The notes beneath the pieces were generated by a model. The model saw only the letters and a program-made list of their open reading frames with translations, ran no database searches and was not told the DNA's origin. This document shows positions 16,593 to 24,452 of a stretch of 33,900 nucleotides of DNA, piece after piece. The translations under genes were made by a program, and so were the position numbers. Numbering within the stretch: position 1 is the stretch's first letter; every line of letters starts with the position of its first letter. This DNA is from Planctomycetia bacterium (GTDB lineage Bacteria > Planctomycetota > Planctomycetia > Pirellulales > JALHLM01): the NCBI GenBank assembly GCA_034440135.1, contig JAWXBP010000144.1, forward strand, positions 1 through 33,900. The letters run 5' to 3'.

Positions 16593-16655
16593 AGCCCAGG
16601 GAAGGCCCTAATAGTCTTAGCTATCAGCAAAGTCGATGGTGGCCTTCCCTGGGCT
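16593..16655. repeat. Palindromic element, family C copy 1
   Basis: Perfect 15-bp arms AGCCCAGGGAAGGCC (16593-16607) and GGCCTTCCCTGGGCT (16641-16655) flank a 33-nt centre. Related copies occur at 27283-27348 and 32410-32468. It lies in the 338-nt divergent region between rpsJ and the HEAT-repeat gene. That region otherwise holds only the leader, the S10 promoter and a weak promoter for the plus-strand gene. Confidence 0.85.
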
Positions 16656-16716
16656 ATTTGCGCAATCGCGCTGATTTAACGCTTATCGGCCCCTCACGCC
16701 GGATCGCTGCAAAACC

Positions 16717-16722
16717 TATAAT
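16717..16722 (+). promoter_or_regulatory. Candidate -10 element for the HEAT-repeat gene
   Basis: A perfect TATAAT lies 39 nt before the ATG at 16762. The hexamer 17 nt upstream (TCACGC) is a poor -35, so this is a tentative promoter. Confidence 0.35.
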
Positions 16723-16761
16723 TCGGCGATTTCCCATGCGCGCCCCGCGGATCACCGACCC

Positions 16762-17841
16762 ATGACCGAAATCTCGGGCAACTCCGAGCGATTTTCCCCC
16801 GACGACGCCCTGCCAAAGGTCACGCCCCCCAGCGCGAAATTCCTGATTCCGCTGTTCGTCATCCCGTTCTGCATCGTCACGATTATCGTCCTGGTCTGGG
16901 CGCTTTTCAGTTGGCTGGCCCAACAGGGGGGCGACCCGCGGATCGATATCGACGCCCTGGCCCGCGACAACGCGTTTCGCTGGCAAGCGGCGCACAATCT
17001 GGCCGACGCCTTGCGCAATCCCCGACACGCCGAGCTGCGAGAAGACCACGCGGCGGCCGGCAAAGTGGCGGAGATTCTGAAAGGCGAGTTGGCGAAACCG
17101 CTCTCGCTGGAAGAGGAAGCCCGGGGCCGCGAGGTCAATCTACAGATGTTTCTCTGCCGCGCTCTCGGTGAGTTTCACGTCACCGACGGCGTCTCCGTGC
17201 TGATCGAGGCGGCTCGTCCGTCGGAAGGCAACGTCGACGAACAAGCGAATCGTCTTCCAGTGAGACTGGCTGCGCTCGAAGCGATGGCCGTGCTGTTGGG
17301 CACTGCGCATGACCAACACGCCGATTCCACTTGGGCCGCCGTTCCGGAGCAACTCTTGCCGAGTCTTTTGACCGCGGCGGATTATCGCCTCGACGATCCC
17401 GCACACCAGGACGAAGCAACGCAAGTTCGCATGCGCGCCGCGTTCAATCTTGGGCTCGAAGGGAGTCCCACTGCGCTCGCCCGCTTGGAACGTTTGCTCG
17501 TCGATCCCAGTCCCGACGTGCGCTACAACGCGGCGGCCGGACTGGCGCGCAACGGCGATGTGCGCTCGATCCCGCTGTTGTGCGACATGCTCGACCCGGC
17601 GATCACCGAAGGAGTGCAAGCGGAAACCGTCGCCGAAGCGCAACCGGCGAAGCGCTTGATGATCTATGAGACGGCACTGCAAGCCATTGACAAGCTGGCC
17701 GAGTTAAACACGCAGGCCGATCTCGCGCCGGTGCTCGCGGCGCTTGAGCGGCTGGCCAATACCTCCTCGGCATCCGACCAGGTCCGCGTGGCGGCGAAGG
17801 AACTGGCAGAGAAGCTGGCGACGCGCCCTCCAATTAGATAG
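16762..17841 (+). CDS. Membrane-anchored HEAT-repeat protein
   Basis: The 359-residue protein has a hydrophilic N-terminus of about 26 residues and one strong transmembrane helix (FLIPLFVIPFCIVTIIVLVWALFSWL, residues about 27-52). An alpha-helical domain follows, with HEAT/PBS-lyase-like repeats. The clearest is at about residues 233-275, with SPTALARLERLLVDPSPDVR followed by NAAAGLARNGD and SIPLLCDML. Such repeats usually mediate protein-protein contacts. No catalytic motif is visible and no partner can be named. It is divergent from the S10 operon and followed 17 nt later by a family A repeat. Confidence 0.8.
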   Translation: MTEISGNSERFSPDDALPKVTPPSAKFLIPLFVIPFCIVTIIVLVWALFSWLAQQGGDPRIDIDALARDNAFRWQAAHNLADALRNPRHAELREDHAAAGKVAEILKGELAKPLSLEEEARGREVNLQMFLCRALGEFHVTDGVSVLIEAARPSEGNVDEQANRLPVRLAALEAMAVLLGTAHDQHADSTWAAVPEQLLPSLLTAADYRLDDPAHQDEATQVRMRAAFNLGLEGSPTALARLERLLVDPSPDVRYNAAAGLARNGDVRSIPLLCDMLDPAITEGVQAETVAEAQPAKRLMIYETALQAIDKLAELNTQADLAPVLAALERLANTSSASDQVRVAAKELAEKLATRPPIR

Positions 17842-17858
17842 CCGGCTACAACAACGGT

Positions 17859-17963
17859 CTGTGGGAGGCGTCTCCGACGCCGATGGAGAAGACTCTATTC
17901 GCGAAAAATGCTGGAATTGATGCCTCACGTCAACTCCATCGGCGTCGGAGACGCCTCCCACAG
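17859..17963. repeat. REPIN-like inverted repeat, family A copy 2
   Basis: Perfect 27-nt complementary arms (17859-17885 and 17937-17963) enclose 51 nt. Each arm contains GGCGTC and GACGCC separated by 3 nt, so each can fold alone. The arms match copy 1 (401-504), but the centres are unrelated. It begins 17 nt after the HEAT-repeat stop codon. The rest of 17964-18087 shows no other feature. Confidence 0.9.
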
Positions 17964-18087
17964 GCTAGCTACGCTCTTTGTCCGTTGCGGTATTGCCGAC
18001 GATTTCGCTGGACTCACCCGCCAGCACGTCATACACTCAAGCTTGTCTCCAGCCGGCATTCTCGCCAGGCCCGGCAGCGTGACGAGG

Positions 18088-18129
18088 CTTCGACAGGGGC
18101 AAATTGTCGAGGTTCGGTATCATGCGTTT
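18088..18129 (+). repeat. 42-nt direct repeat over the lectin-gene start, copy 1
   Basis: This 42-nt stretch is identical to 19998-20039. It spans TCGACA-9 nt-TGTCGA (a possible hairpin), the ribosome-binding site GAGG, and the ATG with the first codons (ATGCGTTT). Here it precedes the broken lectin gene. Confidence 0.9.
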
Positions 18130-18750
18130 TTTCATTTGTTTGTTGTGTGTGCTTGCGCTTTTGACGTCGCCCTCCATCGCGTTGGCCCAGTTTGGCTGTC
18201 AACCATTTGATCGCCTTCATCCAGACTGCCCGCGGATGAATCCAAGCAACGGTCACTGGTACGCGATCTCAGGCGTTGGAAATCAGGATCCCACCTGGGA
18301 CGCGGCAGGATCTCGGCGGAATCGCTCGAATTCATGGGCATGCGAGGTTACCTCGCCACGATCACCTCGGAAAGCGAAAACGCGTTCATCAGTGAATGGG
18401 TGCACGGCGACGCCTTAGTCTGAATTGGCGCGTCTGACAAGGATGTCGAGGGTGAATGGCGTTGGATGACGGGACCAGAGGCGGGCGAGTTGTTCTGGCT
18501 GGGCGATGAGGACGGGCAGGCCTTTGGTTACAACAACTGGCAGCCCCGGGAACCGAACGCTTGGGTCAACGAGAACTACGCTCACGTGGGCTGGCATGCT
18601 CCCGACACGTGGAACGACTACACCGACACGCACTCAACAACTCGAAACTATATCGTCGAGTTCTCGCCTGTCCCCGAGCCCAGCACCTACACATTGCTCA
18701 GCATCGGCGGAGTGGCTCTTGCACTCCACTCACGTCGCCGTGGGGGCTGA
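18122..18750 (+). pseudogene. Broken C-type-lectin-like PEP-CTERM gene
   Basis: The sequence parallels the intact gene at 20032-20673. It has a signal peptide (MRFFICLLCVLALLTSPSIALA), NPSNGHWYAISG, an EPN motif, TWNDY, and a C-terminal VPEPSTYTLLSIGG sorting tail. Two lesions are visible. After WDAA, near 18307/18308, one base is missing relative to the paralogue, and the frame changes from 2 to 1, continuing as ISAESLEF...RGYLATITSES. In that second frame, TGA at 18421-18423 replaces the TGG of the paralogue (LWIGASD versus LV-stop-IGASD). Both must be repaired to restore the protein. A sequencing error could explain one lesion but hardly both. Start and ribosome-binding site are shared exactly with the intact copy. 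Confidence 0.88.
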
Positions 18751-18826
18751 TGTCCATTGTATCTCATCAGTCGCCTTGAGGCGGCTGCCATCATTCGATC
18801 TTCCTCATTCCGTGGAGACGTAGCAT

Positions 18827-19966
18827 ATGTTCCGCTTCGTTATCGTCGTCCTTTCTCTTGTTTTGATCGCCGTGTCCGCGTCGCCGACGGTTGCCGGTTC
18901 GCCGGAAGTGAAGTTCACTTCGCTCGGCCAAGTTTATGTTGGGCGAATTTCCCCGAACGGCTCGACCGTCGTTGGGCGAACGCAGACAACGGACCAGGCG
19001 TTCCGATGGACGGCGGATTCGGGATTCGCACTATTCGATTTGGACCATTTTGTGGGCGCATCCACGGATGGCAGCCTCCTGGTTGGCGAGAGTGATAATG
19101 GAGATGTCTTCCAATGGACCCCCGCGTCCGGATTGGAACCAATGAATGTTCCAGATCATTTCACTCCGACAAACATCAGCGCGAACGGTCGTTTTCTCTC
19201 GGGTTATTCATCCCTGAACAACTCGTTTGTTCCTGTATTGTTGGACACGATCGGGTCAAGCTTTTTAGTTCCGTACCTGTCGAGCGGGAAAGCCGGTGGA
19301 ACTGCGCTCAGCGTTTCGGAGGACGGCAAGTTCGTCGTGGGATCACTCGGCTTTAAAAATCCTGCGGATTGGATTGCAAGAGCCTCAGAGGCATTTCGCT
19401 GGGACGCCGGCCACGGAACCATCGGACTCGGAGACTTGCCCGGCGGACCGTTTTACAGCCGGGCGTTCGACGTTTCGGGCGACGGGTCAGTCGTGGTAGG
19501 CGAGAGCATTTCCGGGGCGTCAGCTGCAAACTCGCCGCATCAGAACGATACCGAAGGGTTTTATTGGACTGACCCCACGGGCATGGTGGGCATCGGAGAT
19601 CTGCCCGGCGGACCTTTCTTCAGTGTTATCGATGCGGTGTCTGCGGATGGTTCCATCATGGTGGGGACTAGCATTTCGGATCGCGCCCAAGAAGCGATCA
19701 TTTACGACTTGAAGCACGGAATGCGACCACTCCAGGATGTACTCGTCGATAAGTACGGCCTCGCCAACGAACTCGCTGGCTGGCAGCTGGAAAGCGCCTT
19801 CGACATCTCCGCCGACGGCAGGACCGTTGCTGGCATGGCCAGGGATCCTCAAGGGCATTACACAGCTTGGGTTGTGACAGTCCCCGAGCCTAGCACCTAC
19901 GCCCTGCTCACGATCGGCGGAGCGGCGTTAGCGGTCTATGCGCGCCAGCGCCGTCATCGCACTTGA
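18827..19966 (+). CDS. HAF-repeat PEP-CTERM exported protein
   Basis: The 379-residue protein has a signal peptide (about 1-23, ending ASPTVAG). Repeats of the HAF type follow: GLGDLPGGPFYSRAFDVSGD then GSVVVGES, GIGDLPGGPFFSVIDAVSAD, and SADGRTVAGMA, which suggest a beta-propeller-like secreted domain. The C-terminus VPEPSTYALLTIGGAALAVY followed by ARQRRHRT is a PEP-CTERM sorting signal: motif, hydrophobic helix and basic tail. Such proteins are processed by an exosortase and placed at the cell surface or in extracellular matrix. No exosortase is in this window. GGAG lies 9 nt before the ATG. The binding or catalytic role is unknown. It is flanked by the broken and intact lectin paralogues. 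Confidence 0.85.
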   Translation: MFRFVIVVLSLVLIAVSASPTVAGSPEVKFTSLGQVYVGRISPNGSTVVGRTQTTDQAFRWTADSGFALFDLDHFVGASTDGSLLVGESDNGDVFQWTPASGLEPMNVPDHFTPTNISANGRFLSGYSSLNNSFVPVLLDTIGSSFLVPYLSSGKAGGTALSVSEDGKFVVGSLGFKNPADWIARASEAFRWDAGHGTIGLGDLPGGPFYSRAFDVSGDGSVVVGESISGASAANSPHQNDTEGFYWTDPTGMVGIGDLPGGPFFSVIDAVSADGSIMVGTSISDRAQEAIIYDLKHGMRPLQDVLVDKYGLANELAGWQLESAFDISADGRTVAGMARDPQGHYTAWVVTVPEPSTYALLTIGGAALAVYARQRRHRT

Positions 19967-19997
19967 AGTTCATCACGGCCAGGTTTGATCGGTTTCT

Positions 19998-20039
19998 CTT
20001 CGACAGGGGCAAATTGTCGAGGTTCGGTATCATGCGTTT
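19998..20039 (+). repeat. 42-nt direct repeat over the lectin-gene start, copy 2
   Basis: Identical to 18088-18129. It contains TCGACAGGGGCAAATTGTCGA, a 6-bp dyad with a 9-nt centre. The right arm runs into the GAGG ribosome-binding site, which lies 9 nt before ATG 20032. Confidence 0.9.
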
Positions 20040-20673
20040 CATCATTCATTTAGTGGCGGCACTCTGCTGCGCGGTTGTCGCTCGGCCCGCCTCGGCGGTC
20101 GAGCTGAGTTGCTTTTCCAGTCGTGGAGACATCGGGAAGCCATGTCCCCGCTTGAATCCCCTCAATGGGCACTACTATGCGATGGGAGTGCCCGCAGTCG
20201 CGACCTGGGACGACGCCCGAGCGGCGGCGGAATCGTTCACCCTCAAGGGAGTTCGGGGCCACCTGGCGACGATCACGTCCGCCGAGGAAAGCGATTTTTT
20301 GAATCGCAATTTTCATCTAGAGTCGCTGTGGATTGGCGCGTCCGACGCCGCGATCGAAGGCGAGTGGCGCTGGGTCGTGGGTCCGGAGGCCGGCGAGTTG
20401 TTCTGGCTGGGCGCGGCCGACGGCCAAGCACTTGGCTATGCCAACTGGGGAGGCAATGAGCCGAACGGATTCACCCCTGACGAGGACTACGCAGAGTTCA
20501 ATTCACTTACTACCGCGGTTCAGGGAACCTGGAACGACTACACATCGGTGCAAGACCCCAACCGGTTTCTCGTTGAATTCTCCGTTGTCCCCGAGCCCAG
20601 CAGCTACGCCCTGCTCACCATCGGCGGAGCGGCGCTGGCGATCTATGCCCGCCAGCGTCGACGTCGCACTTGA
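20032..20673 (+). CDS. C-type-lectin-like PEP-CTERM surface protein
   Basis: From ATG 20032 the product is 213 residues. The signal peptide is about 1-22 (cleavage near PASA-VELS). A C-type-lectin-like domain spans about 35-183, with GHLATITSAEESDF (77-90), LWIGASD (99-105), W-EPN (NEPN, 142-145) and TWNDY (166-170). EPN and WND are the calcium and mannose-type sugar-binding motifs of C-type lectins. VPEPSSYALLTIGGAALAIY (186-205) plus ARQRRRRT is the PEP-CTERM tail. Only two cysteines are present (27, 38), both N-terminal, so the usual disulfides are absent. The frame extends to 19963, but the ribosome-binding site and the paralogue fix the start at 20032. Confidence 0.88.
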   Translation: MRFIIHLVAALCCAVVARPASAVELSCFSSRGDIGKPCPRLNPLNGHYYAMGVPAVATWDDARAAAESFTLKGVRGHLATITSAEESDFLNRNFHLESLWIGASDAAIEGEWRWVVGPEAGELFWLGAADGQALGYANWGGNEPNGFTPDEDYAEFNSLTTAVQGTWNDYTSVQDPNRFLVEFSVVPEPSSYALLTIGGAALAIYARQRRRRT

Positions 20674-20704
20674 AGTTCATCACGGCCAAGATGTGCATTA
20701 ATTG

Positions 20705-20805
20705 TTGTGGTACGGTCTCCCGACCGTGCCACGACGGACATGGCAATGCCCGGAATGGGAGACCTTCGGTCGGGCCAGTGACACGGTCGGGAGACCGTGC
20801 CACAA
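20705..20805. repeat. REPIN-like inverted repeat, family B
   Basis: Arms of 26 nt (20705-20730 and 20780-20805) are reverse complements with two mismatches around a 49-nt centre. Each arm contains a second palindrome: ACGGTC-4 nt-GACCGT in the left, CACGGTC-GGGA-GACCGTG in the right. The sequence differs from family A, but the arm length, centre length and internal fold are the same. It lies between the lectin gene and the following plus-strand gene. Confidence 0.85.
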
Positions 20806-20934
20806 CTTTGCCGCGATGTTGTTCGAGCACTTCGGACGCCTTCCAACTCCGATTGACGCAAATTGCCCAATCGATCAGGTTAATGGCGAAATCGCTGGTT
20901 CCGTTCGCCATATTGCTCTTCCGAGGTGCTTGAG

Positions 20935-22953
20935 ATGGAACTCTCCGCCCTGGTGCTGGTAATTGCGCTCACCTCGCAAGCAGGACACCTTTCCCAGCCG
21001 TCGGCCGCCACGGCGCGGCCGACGCCGCAGGATTTGGCCGCCGAGGCGGTGCGTTTGCCTGCGCCGAAGGCCGCTAAGTATCGCGAGGTCTCGCTGACCG
21101 AAGTGCTGACCGCGGCGTCGCGCGATCCCGGCCAACGGCTGCAAGTCGTGCAGGCCTATTGGCGGCTCTGGCAGGCGTTCGCCGATCAGGTGATCGCGCA
21201 GACGATGATCGACCAGATTCAACCGGTGGCGCGCGCGGCCAAAGCGGGAACCGTCGATGGGACGCTGCTCGATGCTGAGTTGGCCTCCGCCCAGGCGGGG
21301 CTCGAAGCCGCCGAAGTCGCCATCCGCACCGCGCAAGTAGAGTTGTGTGCGCTCTTGGGCTGGAACGCGACCGGCAGCATGCCGCGGCCGCTCGATCCGC
21401 CGCACGTTGGCATTTATCACTCGCATTTCGAGAAGATCTACGCCCGTCGCGCGCCGACCGAACGCGCCCGGCTGATTCACCAGACGTTGCCGATCTATCG
21501 CGAAGCCATCGCGGCGCATGGCGTCGCGCGACAGGCGGCGGACGATGTCGTCGTCGAACAGGTGGCGGGCTATACCGCACCGACGCCGCAGATTGCCGTC
21601 GAGAGCCTTATCAACGCGTGGCAACAACGCGCCCGGCAACAGCAAGTCCTCTGCCGAGTGACCTGGGAGTACAACAACCTCATCGCCGAGTACGCCGTGC
21701 CGCTCGCCGGGCAGAGCATGGAAACGCCGAAGCTGGTGGGCATGCTGATTCGCTCCTCGACGTCGACGGCCACGCGACGTTCGCGCGATCGCGCGGAAGT
21801 GACCAGTCCCTACGACAGTGAAGTCGCGCCGGCCGGCTACAATCAGCCGATTGGAACCGTCGAGACCAGTGAGCCGGAACCGGAACCGATTGAATGGGAA
21901 GCTTCGAACGCGGAAACGACGCAACCGGCGTATCAGGATTACGGCAACGAGTTCGAAGTGGCCCCTGCTGCAGCTGAGCAATTCGAGGACTCCGCCGCGG
22001 AATCTGTGCGGGAGCTTGAAGGCGCAGTGGAAGGAGCAGTGGATGAGGCCGCGGGCGCTGCGTCGGAAGCAGCGCCAGTTGAAGATTTGTTCGGTCGTGA
22101 CCAGGCAAGCCAACGTACGGCGGCGCGTCATGTCGTCGCCAAGCCGGTCGTGAAACCGATGACGAACGCCGTTTTCGCCAAGTTCACGGCGCCCAACGCC
22201 GCGCCGCGCGCTGTGATTGAAACGATCTTCACGAGGACCAAGGTCGTCGATCAAAACGAAACTTCGGTCAATCTGCGACAATGCCTGGGCTCAACCAGCC
22301 CGACGCTGCACGGCGAGCTGCTGGACGCGTATGCCGAAGCCTGGCGGGCAGCCACGGTCTATCAAGCCTATGTCGACGCCGCGGCCCAATTGCAAGCCGC
22401 CAAAACAGCGTTGATGGCACGGCTCAACGACGGCGGCGCGGCCGCCGATATGCTCGTGGTCCGCGCCGCGGAAACGGCCAACGCCGCCGCGATGATCGAA
22501 GCGGAAGCCGCGATCTGGGAAAGCACGTTGGCGCTCGGCACCGTGGCATTGCCGCGTACTGCGGGCGGGCGGGCGCTCCCGAGCCAGGATGCACCGGTCT
22601 GGGCGGCCGCCGCTGGCCTTCCCCAGGCCAAGGCCCTGAACGCCCGAGCCCAGAGCCTGGTCATGATGGACAAAGCCCGGACGCAAGCGACGCAGGAATA
22701 TGCGGCTGGCGGCAGTTCGATCGGTTTGACGTTGCAGGCAGTGCGCAGGCAGAATGAAGAGACGCAGGATTTCGCCGCCACCGTGGCGGACGCGGCCCGG
22801 GAAAGCGGCCGAGCGATCCTGGCCCAATTGCCGCCCCACGCGAACGTTGATACCGTCCGCCAGGCGTTGTTGGGCACGCCGACCAGCACCGCGCGACCGG
22901 GCGACATCCGCACTGGTGGCGCCATCTACAGCAGAAAACCCGCGCCGCAGTGA
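20935..22953 (+). CDS. Exported helical protein with TolC-like features, function unknown
   Basis: From ATG 20935 (GAGG 8 nt upstream) the product is 672 residues and begins with a signal peptide (MELSALVLVIALTSQAG). Residues about 45-140 form long helices. GTLLDAELASAQAGLEAAEV is followed by AIRTAQVELCALLGWN, which resembles the outer-membrane-efflux/TolC repeat that ends in LxLLLG. A second helical block is near the middle (ARQQQVLCRVTWEYNNLIAEYA), and a third at about 460-620. Between them lies an acidic, Ala/Glu/Pro-rich disordered linker (about 270-400). The membrane-fusion and pump partners expected for TolC are not adjacent, so the assignment is tentative. It overlaps dusB by 4 nt (GTGA). 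Confidence 0.7.
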   Translation: MELSALVLVIALTSQAGHLSQPSAATARPTPQDLAAEAVRLPAPKAAKYREVSLTEVLTAASRDPGQRLQVVQAYWRLWQAFADQVIAQTMIDQIQPVARAAKAGTVDGTLLDAELASAQAGLEAAEVAIRTAQVELCALLGWNATGSMPRPLDPPHVGIYHSHFEKIYARRAPTERARLIHQTLPIYREAIAAHGVARQAADDVVVEQVAGYTAPTPQIAVESLINAWQQRARQQQVLCRVTWEYNNLIAEYAVPLAGQSMETPKLVGMLIRSSTSTATRRSRDRAEVTSPYDSEVAPAGYNQPIGTVETSEPEPEPIEWEASNAETTQPAYQDYGNEFEVAPAAAEQFEDSAAESVRELEGAVEGAVDEAAGAASEAAPVEDLFGRDQASQRTAARHVVAKPVVKPMTNAVFAKFTAPNAAPRAVIETIFTRTKVVDQNETSVNLRQCLGSTSPTLHGELLDAYAEAWRAATVYQAYVDAAAQLQAAKTALMARLNDGGAAADMLVVRAAETANAAAMIEAEAAIWESTLALGTVALPRTAGGRALPSQDAPVWAAAAGLPQAKALNARAQSLVMMDKARTQATQEYAAGGSSIGLTLQAVRRQNEETQDFAATVADAARESGRAILAQLPPHANVDTVRQALLGTPTSTARPGDIRTGGAIYSRKPAPQ

Positions 22954-24014
22954 TCGCTTCGTCCAACGAGTCTCCTGAATCGCCCAGCGTCGTAACGCCC
23001 CCGCCGTTGCGGATCGGCCCGCTGGTAATCGACCCGCCGATTCTCCAGGCCCCCATGGCGGGCTTCACGAACTTCGCTTACAGGCAAATCGTCCGCTCGT
23101 TTGGCGGCGTCGGACTGCAGGCGACGGAGATGATCAGCGCCCGCGGCTTTCTGGCGATCGACGAGCGCGATCACGAGTTTCCGGATCGCCTTTGGGGCGT
23201 TCGCGACGAGCCGCGTCCCTTGGCCGTGCAGATCTGGGACAACAACCCCGAGGCCATGGCGGCCGTCGGCGCGCGGCTGGCGCATGATTTTCACGTCAGC
23301 GTGGTAGACATCAATTTCGGTTGCCCAGTGAAGCAGGTCACGCAAGACGCCCACAGCGGATCGTATTTGCTCAAATGCCCGGAGCGAATCGGCGAGATCG
23401 TGGCCAGTGTCGTGAAGGCGTGCGCGCCGACGCCGGTGACGGCCAAGATTCGTCTGGGCTGCACGCGCGATAAGATCGTGGCGATTGAAGTGGCGCAGGT
23501 TGTCGAAGCGGCCGGCGCCGCGGCGCTCACCGTGCATGGCCGCACGGCGCAGGACTTCTTTCAAGGTTCCGCCGACTGGGACCGCATCTCGGCGATTAAG
23601 CCGCACTTGAAACGGATGCCGCTGATTGGCAATGGCGATCTAAACTCGCCCGAGAAAGTGGTCGAGGCGTTTCGCCGCTACGACGTCGACGGCGTGATGA
23701 TCGCCCGCGCGGCGCTCAACAGGCCGTGGCTGTTCGCGCAATCGTGCGCGGCGTTACGTGGCGAGCCGATCCCGCCCGATCCGACGCTGTCGGAAGAGCG
23801 CGCGTTGCTGTTGAATCACTACCGCTTGGTTTGCGAACGCTTCGGCGATCAAAAAGGCACGGTGTTGATGCGCAAATTCGCCTGCTGCTACGCCCAAGGC
23901 CGGGCCGGCGCGAGAGAATTCCGCACCAAAGTCTCCCGCGTCGCCACGCCGAAGGAATTCAACTCCATCGTGGAAAACCACTTTCCGCGCGAAGCGACCG
24001 TTGTAAACGATTGA
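22950..24014 (+). CDS. dusB: tRNA-dihydrouridine synthase
   Basis: The 354-residue FMN enzyme reduces uridine to dihydrouridine in tRNA D-loops. Visible motifs are LQAPMAGFTNFAYR (FMN-binding), the catalytic cysteine in NFGCPVKQV (C125), the conserved lysine in VTAKIRLG (K166), HGRTAQ (196-201) and GNGDLNS (227-233). The GTG start overlaps the upstream stop codon (GTGA), giving translational coupling to an apparently unrelated exported protein. An additional Pro-rich N-terminus of about 25 residues precedes the TIM barrel. The subfamily (DusB) is my best guess; other Dus types cannot be excluded. Confidence 0.92.
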   Translation: MIASSNESPESPSVVTPPPLRIGPLVIDPPILQAPMAGFTNFAYRQIVRSFGGVGLQATEMISARGFLAIDERDHEFPDRLWGVRDEPRPLAVQIWDNNPEAMAAVGARLAHDFHVSVVDINFGCPVKQVTQDAHSGSYLLKCPERIGEIVASVVKACAPTPVTAKIRLGCTRDKIVAIEVAQVVEAAGAAALTVHGRTAQDFFQGSADWDRISAIKPHLKRMPLIGNGDLNSPEKVVEAFRRYDVDGVMIARAALNRPWLFAQSCAALRGEPIPPDPTLSEERALLLNHYRLVCERFGDQKGTVLMRKFACCYAQGRAGAREFRTKVSRVATPKEFNSIVENHFPREATVVND

Positions 24015-24452
24015 AGCGCGGAGGCGTGGGGAAGCATGTCGAACAACGAACCAAATCCGAATGACTGAATCACGAGCATGCCGGCGTTGTGCTTCCTCGC
24101 TCAACAAAAAGAGCGGTAGGGGGGAATAGATCCTCCCATGACGGCGCCCGAAGTTCGGGCCCCGCTGCGGCACTTGCTCGGCGTGCGCCGCTGGAACGAA
24201 AAAGAAATCGTCGCCTGCTCTGCCTGGCGACAATCGCGCAACTCCATCGCCGCCCAATGTCCTGCAAAACGACGTAAAACGGCCCGGCAGAGAAAGAAAT
24301 TGAAAAGGGCGCTGTCGTATTAAGCTCCAGGTTGCGCATCCCCACACGCCACTTCGGCAACGCGAAGTTGTAACACTTTCGTCCTCCCCTCGCATTGTTG
24401 GGTAGTACGAACGAACCGCCAACTAACCGTTTTCAGGAAGTGGGATACAACA
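24015..24452. other. 438-nt intergenic region before the metzincin pair
   Basis: No convincing gene is visible. A small in-frame stretch (24138-24323, plus) has no recognisable motif and no well-placed ribosome-binding site. A hairpin ACTTCG-GCAACG-CGAAGT lies at 24351-24368. The promoter-like box described separately follows at 24370. Confidence 0.5.
24370..24397 (+). promoter_or_regulatory. Conserved box GTAACA-N16-GCATTG upstream of metzincin gene 1
   Basis: GTAACA (24370-24375) and GCATTG (24392-24397) are separated by 16 nt. The same two hexamers at identical spacing precede gene 2 at 25039-25066, while the spacers differ. Distance to the ATG is 61 nt from the start of GCATTG. The AAC core and spacing resemble ECF-type promoters, but that is inference. 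Confidence 0.45.

Noticed and set aside
20875-22281. Long open frame antisense to the TolC-like gene
   Set aside because: Arg/His-rich antisense shadow; the plus-strand gene has a signal peptide and a ribosome-binding site.
24138-24323. Small basic reading frame in the 24015-24452 gap
   Set aside because: No recognisable motif and a poorly spaced ribosome-binding site; composition is compatible with chance.
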